A stretch of 38,228 bases of DNA, from IMG/VR virus record IMGVR_UViG_3300036806_000270, positions 1 through 38,228 of that record. One strand, given 5' to 3'. This DNA comes from a virus. The position numbers and the translations under genes are program-made. The notes under the pieces were generated by a model. The model was not told where the DNA came from and ran no database searches. It was given only the letters and a program-made list of their open reading frames with translations. Positions within the stretch are counted from its first letter, which is position 1. Every line of letters starts with the position of its first letter. Of this stretch, positions 30,555-38,227 are shown one piece after another.

Positions 30555-30654
30555 AGGTGCCTCCGTCCGATAAGCGCCGGCGGGGGCGGCCGGCCCGCGC
30601 CGCGCAAGTCGAGCGTCATCCTGAGCCCCCCCCCGCCACGTCCGGTAAGGCCGA

Positions 30655-30903
30655 TTATGTAAAGCTCGACGGTTCCGGGCCGGCAGGGGGTCTCGACGGT
30701 GGCTCCTGGTCGTCGGGCAGCGCCGCCAGCTCGCACCCCTCCAACCACTCCGGCAGCCGGCCGTCTCGGCCCAGCCAATATTCGAGGGCCGCGACCGAGT
30801 CCGCGTACGCCCGCGCGGTGATCTCGGTCCATGGGCCCGGGCGGCCTCCGCGCGTGCCCTTCGTGCCCTTCGTGCCCTTCGTGCCCTTGAACCAGTAGCG
30901 CAT
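30655..30903 (-). CDS. Unknown protein with N-terminal GTK repeats (82 aa)
   Basis: ATG at 30903, 82 residues. After MRYWF comes KGTKGTKGTKGT, coded by four 9-bp repeats, then PGPWTEITARAYADSVAALEYWLGRDGRLPEWLEGCELAALPDDQEPP, a compact helical part. A Pro/Ser tail follows. The repeat makes the N-terminal linker length variable in principle. No family recognised. Confidence 0.65.
   Translation of the reverse strand: MRYWFKGTKGTKGTKGTRGGRPGPWTEITARAYADSVAALEYWLGRDGRLPEWLEGCELAALPDDQEPPSRPPAGPEPSSFT
30854..30889. repeat. Four tandem 9-bp units
   Basis: GTGCCCTTC three times, then GTGCCCTTG, on the plus strand. Read on minus this is (K/G/T) codons in frame. It is a short-period tandem repeat prone to slippage in units that keep the reading frame. 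Confidence 0.85.
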
Positions 30904-30917
30904 CACCCGCACCACCC

Positions 30918-31139
30918 TCACCCGGGCGCCCGCACGCGGAACACCGGGACGTCGACGGCCTCCCTGACGTGCGGCGGCCACGCCACGGTCCGGACCACGC
31001 CGGGCCCGTGCGGCGGCGGCTCCTGGCCGTCGGGGAAGATCCCGCACACGTGGACGTGGCACGATCCGTCCGCGTGCTGCACGAAGTCCATCACCACCTT
31101 GAGGGGCTCGGCGCCCCACGTCGGTACGAGCTGGGTCAT
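30918..31139 (-). CDS. Small unknown protein (73 aa)
   Basis: ATG at 31139 in an ATGA overlap with the upstream gene, with GGAGG upstream. 73 residues: LVPTWGAEPLKVVMDFVQHADGSCHVHVCGIFPDGQEPPPHGPGVVRTVAWPPHVREAVDVPVFRV, a beta-rich fold with His/Cys (SCHVHVCG). Not recognised. Confidence 0.65.
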   Translation of the reverse strand: MTQLVPTWGAEPLKVVMDFVQHADGSCHVHVCGIFPDGQEPPPHGPGVVRTVAWPPHVREAVDVPVFRVRAPG

Positions 31140-31717
31140 TCCCGGTCCTCCGGTCGATCGCCCCGTTCGTCGTCCGCGCTGGTCCATGGCGCGGCCCGGC
31201 CCTTCACCGCGACCGGCCAGTACGCCTCGGGGGGCGATCCGGCCGGGGCCTCGACGCGCCGCTGGACGGTCACCCCGCCCTGCGCCCGGGCCGCCGCCAG
31301 CACCGCCTCCAGGTCGGCGGCCATCACCGTATAGAACACCGTCCGCCCCCGGCGCTCGACGGCATTGGCCACGTACGCGACCGGGAAGTGGACGGACATC
31401 AGGTCGTCGTCGGCCCCGCTCACCAGCAGCCGCTCGACGCCGTCGGCGAGCCGCCGCTCGGCGGGCCCCGCGGGGGCCGCCGCCGGCAGCAGGTGGGCCG
31501 GGTCGTGGTACACCGGGGCCGACCGGCCCGGCCAGCGGACCGCGACGCCGGCGCTGTGCAGCGGCTTGCCCTGCCGGGGCGGGAACCGCCGCGGGGCGTG
31601 AGCGACGGTCCCGACCAGGCCGGCATACCGCGGCCAGGCGGTGATCGCGCCCGGAGCGAGCCGGACCTTGTCCCCCTTCGTGAGCGGTTTCGTGGGCGTG
31701 GTCGTGTCATTCATCAT
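31136..31717 (-). CDS. SH3-like domain protein (193 aa)
   Basis: ATG at 31717 (GAGG just upstream), 193 residues. PLTKGDKVRLAPGAITAWPRYAGLVGTVAHAPRRF...GVAVRWPGRSAPVYHDPAHLLPA is an SH3-like barrel resembling that of other proteins in this operon. The second half has a helical part (ERRLADGVERLLVSG...FPVAYVANAVERRGRTVFYTVMAADLEAVLAAARAQGGV). It ends in an ATGA overlap. Function unknown. Confidence 0.68.
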   Translation of the reverse strand: MMNDTTTPTKPLTKGDKVRLAPGAITAWPRYAGLVGTVAHAPRRFPPRQGKPLHSAGVAVRWPGRSAPVYHDPAHLLPAAAPAGPAERRLADGVERLLVSGADDDLMSVHFPVAYVANAVERRGRTVFYTVMAADLEAVLAAARAQGGVTVQRRVEAPAGSPPEAYWPVAVKGRAAPWTSADDERGDRPEDRE

Positions 31718-31753
31718 TCAGCCTCGGTTGGGCGCCCCGGCGGGCCATGCGGG

Positions 31754-32041
31754 TCATGCGGTCCATGGCCACTCCCCCCGCCTGCCCAGTTCGGCCTCGA
31801 ACACCTGGCTGGCCAGCATCCAGTTCCGGGCCGTCAGCTCGACGTACAGCGGCCGGCCGTCGGGCAGCCGGGCGTAGATGGACACGACCGACCGGCCGCC
31901 GTCCGTGCCGTTGGGCAGCAGGCACAGGTCGATCTCGGCCGTGTCGGCCGTCACCGTCTCGCGCCGCTGCTGCTCGCCGGCCGTCACCGTCTTCAGCGGG
32001 AGATGTTCCGGGTCGAGGTTGATGTGGACCTTCTGGGGCAT
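31754..32041 (-). CDS. Small beta-rich protein (95 aa)
   Basis: ATG at 32041 with GAGG four bases upstream; 95 residues. VHINLDPEHLPLKTVTAGEQQRRETVTADTAEIDLCLLPNGTDGGRSVVSIYARLPDGRPLYVELTARNWMLASQVFEAELGRRG is a clean alpha/beta domain with no known motif. It lies 6 bases after the broken J-domain gene. Confidence 0.68.
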   Translation of the reverse strand: MPQKVHINLDPEHLPLKTVTAGEQQRRETVTADTAEIDLCLLPNGTDGGRSVVSIYARLPDGRPLYVELTARNWMLASQVFEAELGRRGEWPWTA

Positions 32042-32047
32042 GGGGCC

Positions 32048-32660
32048 TCACTTCCGGTTGTGCAGGGAATTCAGGAGCGTGGCGGCGTCCTGCAACCGCT
32101 GCCACGCGGCCGGGTCCTTGCCGGGGTCGGGGTGGAGCTTGGCCGCGGCCGCCCGGTAGGCCCCCCGCCAGGAATCCCGCCTGGCCACGATCCCGGCGGC
32201 GGGGAAGCCGGGGGCGTGGCCGGCGACGAACCGGGCCGCCTCGTCGATCGTCATGGGCGGCGCTGCGCCCGGGCCGGCCGTGATCGGCCCGGGGAGCATC
32301 TTCCACCCGGCGTACTGCTCGCCGCGGCGGGTGACCCCGTACAGGTCCGCCAGCCGCAGCCGCTCCAGGGTCAGGGCAGTCGTCGCATACCCACTTCAGG
32401 GCCCCGTGCCTGGTGTCGGCCGCGACGATCACGCCGGGGTGGGCGGGCCGCCGGTCGGGCCGGGGCCAGCCGGTCGTGACCGAGATCTCCGCCTCGCCGA
32501 AGGCCGTCTGGACGATCACGGTCGACGCCGCCAGGTGCCGCAGCTCGTCCCGGAGCTTGCGCAGCGTCTTCTCCCACGGCGTCTTGAACGGCCGGACCTT
32601 GCGGGCCGCGGTGAACTCCCGCGGCCAGTGCTCCAGCGGCCGGCAGTGGATTTCCATCAT
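32048..32660 (-). pseudogene. J-domain protein gene broken by a frameshift
   Basis: The N-terminal part (ATG at 32660, ATGA overlap with the upstream gene) reads EIHCRPLEHWPREFTAARKVRPFKTPWEKTLRKLRDELRHL...GVIVAADTRHGALKWVCDD. The C-terminal part, in another frame from about 32377, reads ALTLERLRLADLYGVTRRGEQYAGWKMLPGPI...MTIDEAARFVAG...AYRAAAAKLHPDPGKDPAAWQRLQDAATLL, which has the J-domain HPD motif. These two halves form one protein in a known family of J-domain proteins, where the joining segment contains a W..NLRAIAL element. Here ~8 residues of that element and the frame are lost, so a small deletion is more likely than a base-call error. The C-terminal piece has no good independent start. 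Confidence 0.72.
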
Positions 32661-32926
32661 GCCTCCCTCCCCCGCCGGCGGGCGGCCGTCCGGCCCCGGG
32701 CCCTGGCCTGCTCCCGGCGGACGACCTCGGCCAGCAGGGCCGCGTAAACGTCGTCGGTCTCGCCGCAGCCCACGCTGCGGAGCATCTCGTACAGCAGCCG
32801 GCACTCGGCCAGGCTCAGGTGCGCCCACCGGTACCGCTCGGCCCAGAGGTGCCGGCGGCCGGCGGCGTCGCCGGCCGTGCCGGCCAGGGCGAACAGGGAC
32901 GGGGTGGGGTCCGTGCGGTCGGTCAA
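32657..32926 (-). CDS. Unknown small protein (89 aa)
   Basis: TTG at 32926 in a TTGA overlap with the upstream stop; 89 residues: LTDRTDPTPSLFALAGTAGDAAGRRHLWAERYRWAHLSLAECRLLYEMLRSVGCGETDDVYAALLAEVVRREQARARG. Mostly helical with two Cys and a basic tail. It overlaps the J-domain gene by ATGA. Not recognised. Confidence 0.6.
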   Translation of the reverse strand: MTDRTDPTPSLFALAGTAGDAAGRRHLWAERYRWAHLSLAECRLLYEMLRSVGCGETDDVYAALLAEVVRREQARARGRTAARRRGREA

Positions 32927-33162
32927 GCGACACCGTCCTTCCAGCCGGCGCCGTAGGAGAACCGCCAGCTCCACCAGGCCCGGCACTGGTGGCGGACCCA
33001 CCGCGGGCCGCCGACGACTTTGTGGTACTGCGGCCGGAGCTGGTACTGGAGGACCATCTCGGCCACCGGCAGCCCGGGGCCGGTGGTGATGACGGCCGGC
33101 ACCGTCGACGTCTGGCAGACGTCGATCGCCCTGGCCCGGCCCTCGTCGCGGCCCTCGCTCAT
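32923..33162 (-). CDS. Unknown small protein (79 aa)
   Basis: ATG at 33162 in an ATGA overlap; 79 residues. CQTSTVPAVITTGPGLPVAEMVLQYQLRPQYHKVVGGPRWVRHQCRAWWSWRFSYGAGWKD: aromatic and basic, with a Trp cluster. No signal peptide. Tightly coupled to both neighbours. No family recognised. Confidence 0.6.
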   Translation of the reverse strand: MSEGRDEGRARAIDVCQTSTVPAVITTGPGLPVAEMVLQYQLRPQYHKVVGGPRWVRHQCRAWWSWRFSYGAGWKDGVA

Positions 33163-33575
33163 CGGTCGGCCCCCATGCCGGCGTCCGGGACGAGGGGCGG
33201 GGCCTCGACGCCGGCCAGCTCGCATAGCCGCGCCCAGCAGCCGGGGCCGTTGTTCATGGGCTTGCGGGCCTGGCGGGGCATCCGCCGGGCCACGTCGTCC
33301 GCGGCGGCCGTCTCGGGGACGGCCTCCAGGGCCCGGGTGACGGCGCCCATGACCAGCAGCAGCAGGACCGGGTCGGCGCCGCAGCAGTACACGGCCTCGT
33401 ACCCGCTGGACCGGCCGGACGGCTCGCCGGCGTCGGAAAGGCCGACGCAGACCCGGACGCCGTATATCATCGCGTTGGCGTGGATCCACCAGCGGCCGGC
33501 GGGCTCGCTCTCCCACTGCCGGGCGGTGTTGGGGAACCGGGCGCGGTCGATCGACTCGGACGGCCTGAAGTTCAT
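33159..33575 (-). CDS. Unknown protein (138 aa)
   Basis: ATG at 33575 in an ATGA overlap with the upstream gene; 138 residues. FRPSESIDRARFPNTARQWESEPAGRWWIHANAMIYGVRVCVGLSDAGEPSG, then YEAVYCCGADPVLLLLVMGAVTRALEAVPETAAADDVARRMPRQARKPM, a pattern with a hydrophobic core helix but not a convincing membrane protein. Not recognised. Confidence 0.62.
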   Translation of the reverse strand: MNFRPSESIDRARFPNTARQWESEPAGRWWIHANAMIYGVRVCVGLSDAGEPSGRSSGYEAVYCCGADPVLLLLVMGAVTRALEAVPETAAADDVARRMPRQARKPMNNGPGCWARLCELAGVEAPPLVPDAGMGADR

Positions 33576-34252
33576 GGCTGCCCCCCGGTATGGCGCCGGT
33601 GAAACGAGCGGAAGGCCGCGGCCGCCTCGGCGGTGCCGTTCAGCCATGTCCGCAGCCGGGCCTCCAGGGCCTGCCGGCGGACGATCTCGGCGTTGATCTC
33701 GCCGGCGCTCAGCTCGATCGGCTGGCTGCGCAGGAAGCTGCCGAGGTCGGCCGCCAGGGCCTTGGTCTGCTCCGGCGTCATCCGCCGGTCCGGCGCGGCG
33801 GCCGGCCACTGGAGCCGGGCCCAGGCGGCGGCGTTCCCGGCCCCGGCCGCGTACGCCCGCCGGGCCAGGCGGTCCAGGACGAGGTGGCGGCGGCGGTCCT
33901 CGGGCACGCCGCCCGCCGGCTTCTCCGGGCCGGCGGGGACCACCCGGCCGGCCAGGGCGAACCGGCACGCCGGGTGCCGGCTCCAGACCGCCCATGCCCG
34001 GTCCCGGACCGGGGCCGTCACGCGGCCGTCGTCCCAGACCTGGACGTCCGGGTCGGCCCGCCACGGCCCGATGGCCAGCCACCGGCCGCCGCCGCGGTCG
34101 GGGTATAGCGGGACGTACCCCAGTGCCTCCTCCAGCATCGGGGGGACCGGCACGGCCAGCAGCTCGAACCCCGCGGGGAGCAGGGCCGGGCCGTCGCCGC
34201 CCAGCGTGTCGGGGTCGATCGGGACCGTCGCCGTCGCGTCGTCGGCCGTCAT
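33572..34252 (-). CDS. Unknown protein (226 aa)
   Basis: ATG at 34252 in an ATGA overlap; 226 residues. PALLPAGFELLAVPVPPMLEEALGYVPLYPDRGGGRWLAIGPWRADPDVQVWDDGRVTAPVRDRAWAVWSRHPACRFALAG is a beta-rich first half. The second half is helical (MTPEQTKALAADLGSFLRSQPIELSAGEINAEIVRRQALEARLRTWLNG). The frame continues upstream as an Arg/Gly shadow of the large gene, excluded here. No known motif. Confidence 0.65.
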   Translation of the reverse strand: MTADDATATVPIDPDTLGGDGPALLPAGFELLAVPVPPMLEEALGYVPLYPDRGGGRWLAIGPWRADPDVQVWDDGRVTAPVRDRAWAVWSRHPACRFALAGRVVPAGPEKPAGGVPEDRRRHLVLDRLARRAYAAGAGNAAAWARLQWPAAAPDRRMTPEQTKALAADLGSFLRSQPIELSAGEINAEIVRRQALEARLRTWLNGTAEAAAAFRSFHRRHTGGQP

Positions 34253-34512
34253 GTGCGATCCTCCGAGTACTCCCGGGCCGGGCCGCCCATGGCGGCCCGG
34301 CCGTACGGGTTGAACAGGGGCAGCGGCGGCGGAGCTTGGGGCTCGGCCGCCAGGGCGGCCAGGCCGGCCGCGGGGACGACGGGCTGCCGCACCCTGCCGG
34401 TCCGGCAGGCGTAGTACAGCCGCACCGTCGTCCGCCGCAGCTCGACCACCTGGGCCCACCCGCCGGCGGCCGGCGGCCACGGGACCAGTTGCCCTCGCCT
34501 GAACGCCACCAT
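34249..34512 (-). CDS. Small SH3-like protein (87 aa)
   Basis: ATG at 34512 with AGGAG six bases upstream (a GTG at 34530 would add six residues); 87 residues. MVAFRRGQLVPWPPAAGGWAQVVELRRTTVRLYYACRTGRVRQPVVPAAGLAALA matches a small SH3-type barrel followed by a Pro-rich tail (QAPPPLPLFNPYG). It lies 28 bases after the 1051-residue gene and overlaps the next by ATGA. Confidence 0.62.
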   Translation of the reverse strand: MVAFRRGQLVPWPPAAGGWAQVVELRRTTVRLYYACRTGRVRQPVVPAAGLAALAAEPQAPPPLPLFNPYGRAAMGGPAREYSEDRT

Positions 34513-34539
34513 CCTCTGCTCCTGCTGCACCCCCCGCCG

Positions 34540-37500
34540 TCAGTGGGCCGGCGCCGCGGCCGGGGACACTCCCGCCGGCGGCGGCGGGGCCTGGTAGCCG
34601 GCCTGCAGCGGCCCGGGCGGGGCGCCGTTGGCCTTCGCCCCGGCGGCCTTGGCGCCGGCGGCCTTGTCGGCCTGGAGCCGGCGCATGGCCTCCCGGGCCC
34701 GCAGGTCGGACCCGGCCGCCTTGGGGGTCGCGCCCCCGCGGAAGCATTCCTGCAGGTCGGGGTCTTCCGGCCGGGCCACGTCGTCGGCGTTGCCCCATCC
34801 GGCGCCGTTGACGGCCATCCGGACGCCGTTCAGCCACTGGAGGTAGGTCTGCTTCTGGCCGGGGACCTTGTGGGGCATCCCGGCGTTCGCCGGGGGTGCC
34901 GGCGGCGCCGGTGCAGCGGCGGGCCGCCCGGCCACGGCGCGGGCGAGCCGCTGCAGGTCCACGAGCCGCCTGGCCAGGGCGCCCGCCATCACGGCCGCCG
35001 CGGTCTCGTCCGCCCCGGTCATCGGCGGCCCCTTCATCGCCTGCACCCGGTCCAACACCCGCTCGGCCTCGGCCGCGACGGCCTCGTCCATCGATGAGTA
35101 GGTTGGCCCCTCGACCCGGGGCGGCTCGGTCGGCCAACGGAGCGACAGCCGGTTCCAGGTCAGCTCGTGGCCGGCATGCCACCGGCCGTCGCCATCGCGG
35201 GCCGCCAGCAGCCGCAGCGTGCCGGCCTCGTTCACCGTGCCGTTGATGGCCTGGACCCCGGCCACGTACACGCCCCGGTCGTCGACCCGCTTGTCCCTGA
35301 GCAGGTGGCGCATGCGGACCGGGAGGGTCAGGGCATAGAACGCCCGCTCGCGCGGGAAGATCTTGAGCAGGGCGTCCTGGCCGCCGTATTCGCGGAGGTA
35401 GGCGTCGTCGCCGGCCTGGCTCCGGACGCCGGCGGCGACGAGCACGTCCCGGAAGGCACGGAGCGCCTCGAGGAACGCCTCGGCGTCGGCCACGGCGCCC
35501 TTGCCGAGCCGCTTCTCCAGGTGCGGGCGGGTGTTCTCGAGCCCCTCCTCGCTCTGGACGATCAGCGCCTCCAGCGCGGCCCGCGCCGCCTCCCCGTGGG
35601 AGCCCCGCGGCTCAAGCAGCCCGCCGGCGGGCTCCTGCCGGTGCTCCCCCAGTCCCTTCCGGGCCAGCGCCACGTCATACCCCCCCCACCAGCCGGCCGC
35701 GTCCTTGAGGACCAGCAGCGCCGCCGTCCCGAGCTTGGCCGGGACGGTCGTGATCGGGATCTGCTCGACCGGGCCGGCGGCCACGTCAGCCCGGGTGACG
35801 CAGGCGTCGTCGCCGGGCGGGGCTGGCTCGCCAGCCGCGGGCGCGGCCGCCGGGTCGGCGGCCGCCACCCGGGCGGCGGGGTTGTGGTCGATGAAGTCGC
35901 GGACGGCCGCGGCGGCGGCCTTGGCGGCGGCCAGGTGCGCCTTCCTCCCGCCCTTCCGGTCCGCCTGCGATTGGATCCAGGCCAGCGCCGCCTCGGCCGA
36001 CGCGCGGACCGCGGCCGCCTCCGACCGATGCGGGGCGGAGTGGACCGAAAGGCAGCCATGGTGGCCTGCGTCGCCGACGTCGGCGTAGCAGTCCGCGCGG
36101 TACTGCCCGTCCGCCCCCCGGACGACGTCGATCTTGACGGCCGCCCGGTGGCTCTTGCCGATGCCGGGGACGTGGACCGACCGCCGCTTCGTGTAGACGC
36201 CGTTGTCGTTCACGTTGTCGTCGTCCATCAGCGGCCAGAGGTCGCGTGGCAGTTCGGCGACGGTCTGCTCCCGCCGGCTCGGCGGCCGCGCCGGGGCCGG
36301 GGCCTTGGCCAGCGCGTCGGCCCAGGCGGACGGGTCGCCGCCGACCCGGGACGTCGGCACCGCGCAGTGGATCCGCTCGGCGTCGGGGCCGAGGACCCAC
36401 CAGCCGCCGTCGGGGTCCTGCACCTTGACCCCGTCCAGGGGCACGTCCTCGGGGGCCCGCTTGGCGTGCTGCCGGCGGGCCTCGGCCCAGGTCCGCGTCG
36501 GCTGGCCCCAGTCCTCGTCCCGGTAGACGGGCTGGAGGGCGTAGGCCGACCGGCCCGGCCCGCTGGTGGCGCCGACCACGGCCCACGTCTCGCCGTCGGC
36601 CAGCAGCACCGGCACGCCGATCCTGCCGCCGGGGCTGGAGTCGGGGCCGCCCGCCCCGCCCCGCAGGTCCGGCGGCATGCGCGTCTCCAGGACGATGTCG
36701 CCGGCGGCGCGGGTCAGCCCGATCTGGGCCGGCGTGTATGTCTCGCCGGGCTCGATCGACTCGACCGGGCCGTCGTCGTCGGCGTCGTCGGCCGACGCCG
36801 TGACCGGGGCCTGGGCCGGGGCCGCCCGCGGGGCCGGCTTGCCCCCCTGCTGCCTGGGCTTGGCCGGGGCCGGCTTCTTCGGCGCGGCCGGCTTCGGCGG
36901 GGTCGGCCCGCCGACGCGCGCGACAAGGACCGGGGAATCCGGGGCCGGCTTGCCCTTCACGGACGAACCGGGCTTGTGCGCCGGGGCAGGCTTCGGGGCC
37001 GGCGCGTCGTTGGCTTCGCGGATCATCTTCCCGGCCGCGTCGTTCCACCCCGACGCGTCCCCGGCCGGCTTGGCCTTGACGTCGCCGCCGGCGCCCCAGC
37101 CCGTCTTCGGGCCGGGCTTGGGCGCCGGCGCCGCCGCGGCGGGCTTCGCTGGCGGCTTGGGCTTGGCCGGCTTCGGCTTCTCCGGCGGAACTCCCATCAC
37201 CCGCATGACCTCGGCGGCCAGGACCTTGCCTGCCAGCGTCGGCTTGCCGGAGTGGGGTTCGGCGTCGATCCACGCCGCGGGCTCGTCGCCCCCACGGTAG
37301 CGGTCCCGGGCGCCGAACTTCTCGTACCGCGGCCAGCCAGTCTTGAGCAGGAGGAGGACCTTGTCGGGCGTGGACCCGTCCCGGGTGAGCTTGGCCCACG
37401 GGACCTGCTTGCACTGCTGGGCCATCCTCCGCAGCTTGTCGTCGTATGGCTGCGCGCCGAGCGTCTGCCCGATCGGGGCGCCGATCGCCCCGTCCAGCCG

Positions 37501-37695
37501 CTGCGCCTTGGCGGCGACGAACCGCTCCCGGGCCTCGGCCGCGGCCAGCGCCTCGCGGGCCTTGCGGACGTCGCCCCCTGCGTGTTCCAACTCCTGCTGG
37601 AGTTCCCAGAGCCCGTCCCGCAGGTGGCGGACGGCCCGCGTCGCGGCTTGGGGGTCGCCGGCGGGGTGGGGCTTGGTCTTCGTGGCTGTCGGCAT
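34540..37695 (-). CDS. Giant multidomain protein of unknown function (1051 aa)
   Basis: The largest gene here. Order seen: N-terminal coiled coil (~15-70, HLRDGLWELQQELEHAGGD); a small globular part (~80-165); a long Ala/Pro/Lys linker (~170-300); a beta domain (~315-470, IGLTRAAGDIVLETRMPPDL...GGWWVLGPDAERIHCAVPT); domain A (~475-600, DNGVYTKRRSVHVPGIGKSHRAAVKIDVV...ADCYADVG); a middle part (~640-760, TTVPAKLGTAALLVLKDAAGWWGGYDVALARKG); domain B (~795-900, DRGVYVAGVQAINGTVNEAGTLRLLAARDGDGRWHAGHEL), which resembles domain A; and a C-terminal QKQTYLQWLNGVR element (~945). No catalytic motif recognised. GGAGTGA precedes the ATG. It looks like a modular platform protein. Confidence 0.8.
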   Translation of the reverse strand: MPTATKTKPHPAGDPQAATRAVRHLRDGLWELQQELEHAGGDVRKAREALAAAEARERFVAAKAQRLDGAIGAPIGQTLGAQPYDDKLRRMAQQCKQVPWAKLTRDGSTPDKVLLLLKTGWPRYEKFGARDRYRGGDEPAAWIDAEPHSGKPTLAGKVLAAEVMRVMGVPPEKPKPAKPKPPAKPAAAAPAPKPGPKTGWGAGGDVKAKPAGDASGWNDAAGKMIREANDAPAPKPAPAHKPGSSVKGKPAPDSPVLVARVGGPTPPKPAAPKKPAPAKPRQQGGKPAPRAAPAQAPVTASADDADDDGPVESIEPGETYTPAQIGLTRAAGDIVLETRMPPDLRGGAGGPDSSPGGRIGVPVLLADGETWAVVGATSGPGRSAYALQPVYRDEDWGQPTRTWAEARRQHAKRAPEDVPLDGVKVQDPDGGWWVLGPDAERIHCAVPTSRVGGDPSAWADALAKAPAPARPPSRREQTVAELPRDLWPLMDDDNVNDNGVYTKRRSVHVPGIGKSHRAAVKIDVVRGADGQYRADCYADVGDAGHHGCLSVHSAPHRSEAAAVRASAEAALAWIQSQADRKGGRKAHLAAAKAAAAAVRDFIDHNPAARVAAADPAAAPAAGEPAPPGDDACVTRADVAAGPVEQIPITTVPAKLGTAALLVLKDAAGWWGGYDVALARKGLGEHRQEPAGGLLEPRGSHGEAARAALEALIVQSEEGLENTRPHLEKRLGKGAVADAEAFLEALRAFRDVLVAAGVRSQAGDDAYLREYGGQDALLKIFPRERAFYALTLPVRMRHLLRDKRVDDRGVYVAGVQAINGTVNEAGTLRLLAARDGDGRWHAGHELTWNRLSLRWPTEPPRVEGPTYSSMDEAVAAEAERVLDRVQAMKGPPMTGADETAAAVMAGALARRLVDLQRLARAVAGRPAAAPAPPAPPANAGMPHKVPGQKQTYLQWLNGVRMAVNGAGWGNADDVARPEDPDLQECFRGGATPKAAGSDLRAREAMRRLQADKAAGAKAAGAKANGAPPGPLQAGYQAPPPPAGVSPAAAPAH

Positions 37696-37699
37696 GGGG

Positions 37700-38227
37700 T
37701 CACTCCATTTCAGGGATCGGATGGGTCGGGGATCGGGGCGCCAGCCGCCGCGGTGACGGCCCCCGGGCCGGCGGAACGTCCGCCGGTCCCGGGGTCCCGG
37801 CGTGCAGACTGGTTGGGCCCGGGCCCGTGAAGTCGTCGGGGTAGTACGGTCGCCGCATCCCCCGCCGCCACTCGCCCCCGCCGGCCGGGGCCCGCCGGCT
37901 CGGCGGCGGCGTCCACTTGGTCCGCCACAGGCGGAAGAACCCGGCCTCGGTCGGGCAGTCGATCAGGGTCAGCCGCTCGTCCGGCCGCCCCGCGACGAGG
38001 ACCAGGTCCGACGTGCAGACCTGGCCGCCGACGATCGCCAGCCGGCCGGTGGCCATCAGCCGCTGGGTCAGCAGGTCCCAGTACCCGGCCGGGCCGGTGA
38101 GCCAGGCCAGCAGCGGGCCCCAGTTGGCGCGGGTGGCCGGCCATACCTGGTGAATCCGGCCGCCGAACAGCAGCCCGCACATGCCGTCCCGGGCCGCCGC
38201 GAACGGGCCGGCCGGGGCGATCGCGGC
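37700..38227 (-). CDS. Unknown protein, 5'-truncated at the window edge
   Basis: 175 residues visible; the frame stays open to the right edge, so the true start may lie outside. An internal ATG at 38182 is possible, but the residues before it (FAAARDGMCGLLFGGRIHQVWPATRANWGPLLAWLTGPAGYW) read continuously. Later segments are RLAIVGGQVCTSDLVLVAGRPDERLTLIDCPTEAGFFRLWRTKWTPPP and a Pro-rich tail. The stop is 4 bases before the ATG of the 1051-residue gene. First visible gene of the minus operon; not recognised. Confidence 0.6.
   Translation of the reverse strand, partial: AAIAPAGPFAAARDGMCGLLFGGRIHQVWPATRANWGPLLAWLTGPAGYWDLLTQRLMATGRLAIVGGQVCTSDLVLVAGRPDERLTLIDCPTEAGFFRLWRTKWTPPPSRRAPAGGGEWRRGMRRPYYPDDFTGPGPTSLHAGTPGPADVPPARGPSPRRLAPRSPTHPIPEME

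Noticed and set aside
30555-30654. Small open frame and -10-like CATAAT upstream of the 75-residue gene
   Set aside because: The CATAAT includes the stop codon of the upstream gene and has no -35 partner. The open frame (MTLDLRGAG...) runs into the next gene in another frame without support.
35167-37830. Long open frame (887 codons) on plus across the 1051-residue gene
   Set aside because: Arg/Gly/Val/Pro composition of an antisense shadow in GC-rich DNA. The minus frame has domain-like sequence, a proper ribosome site and tight neighbours.
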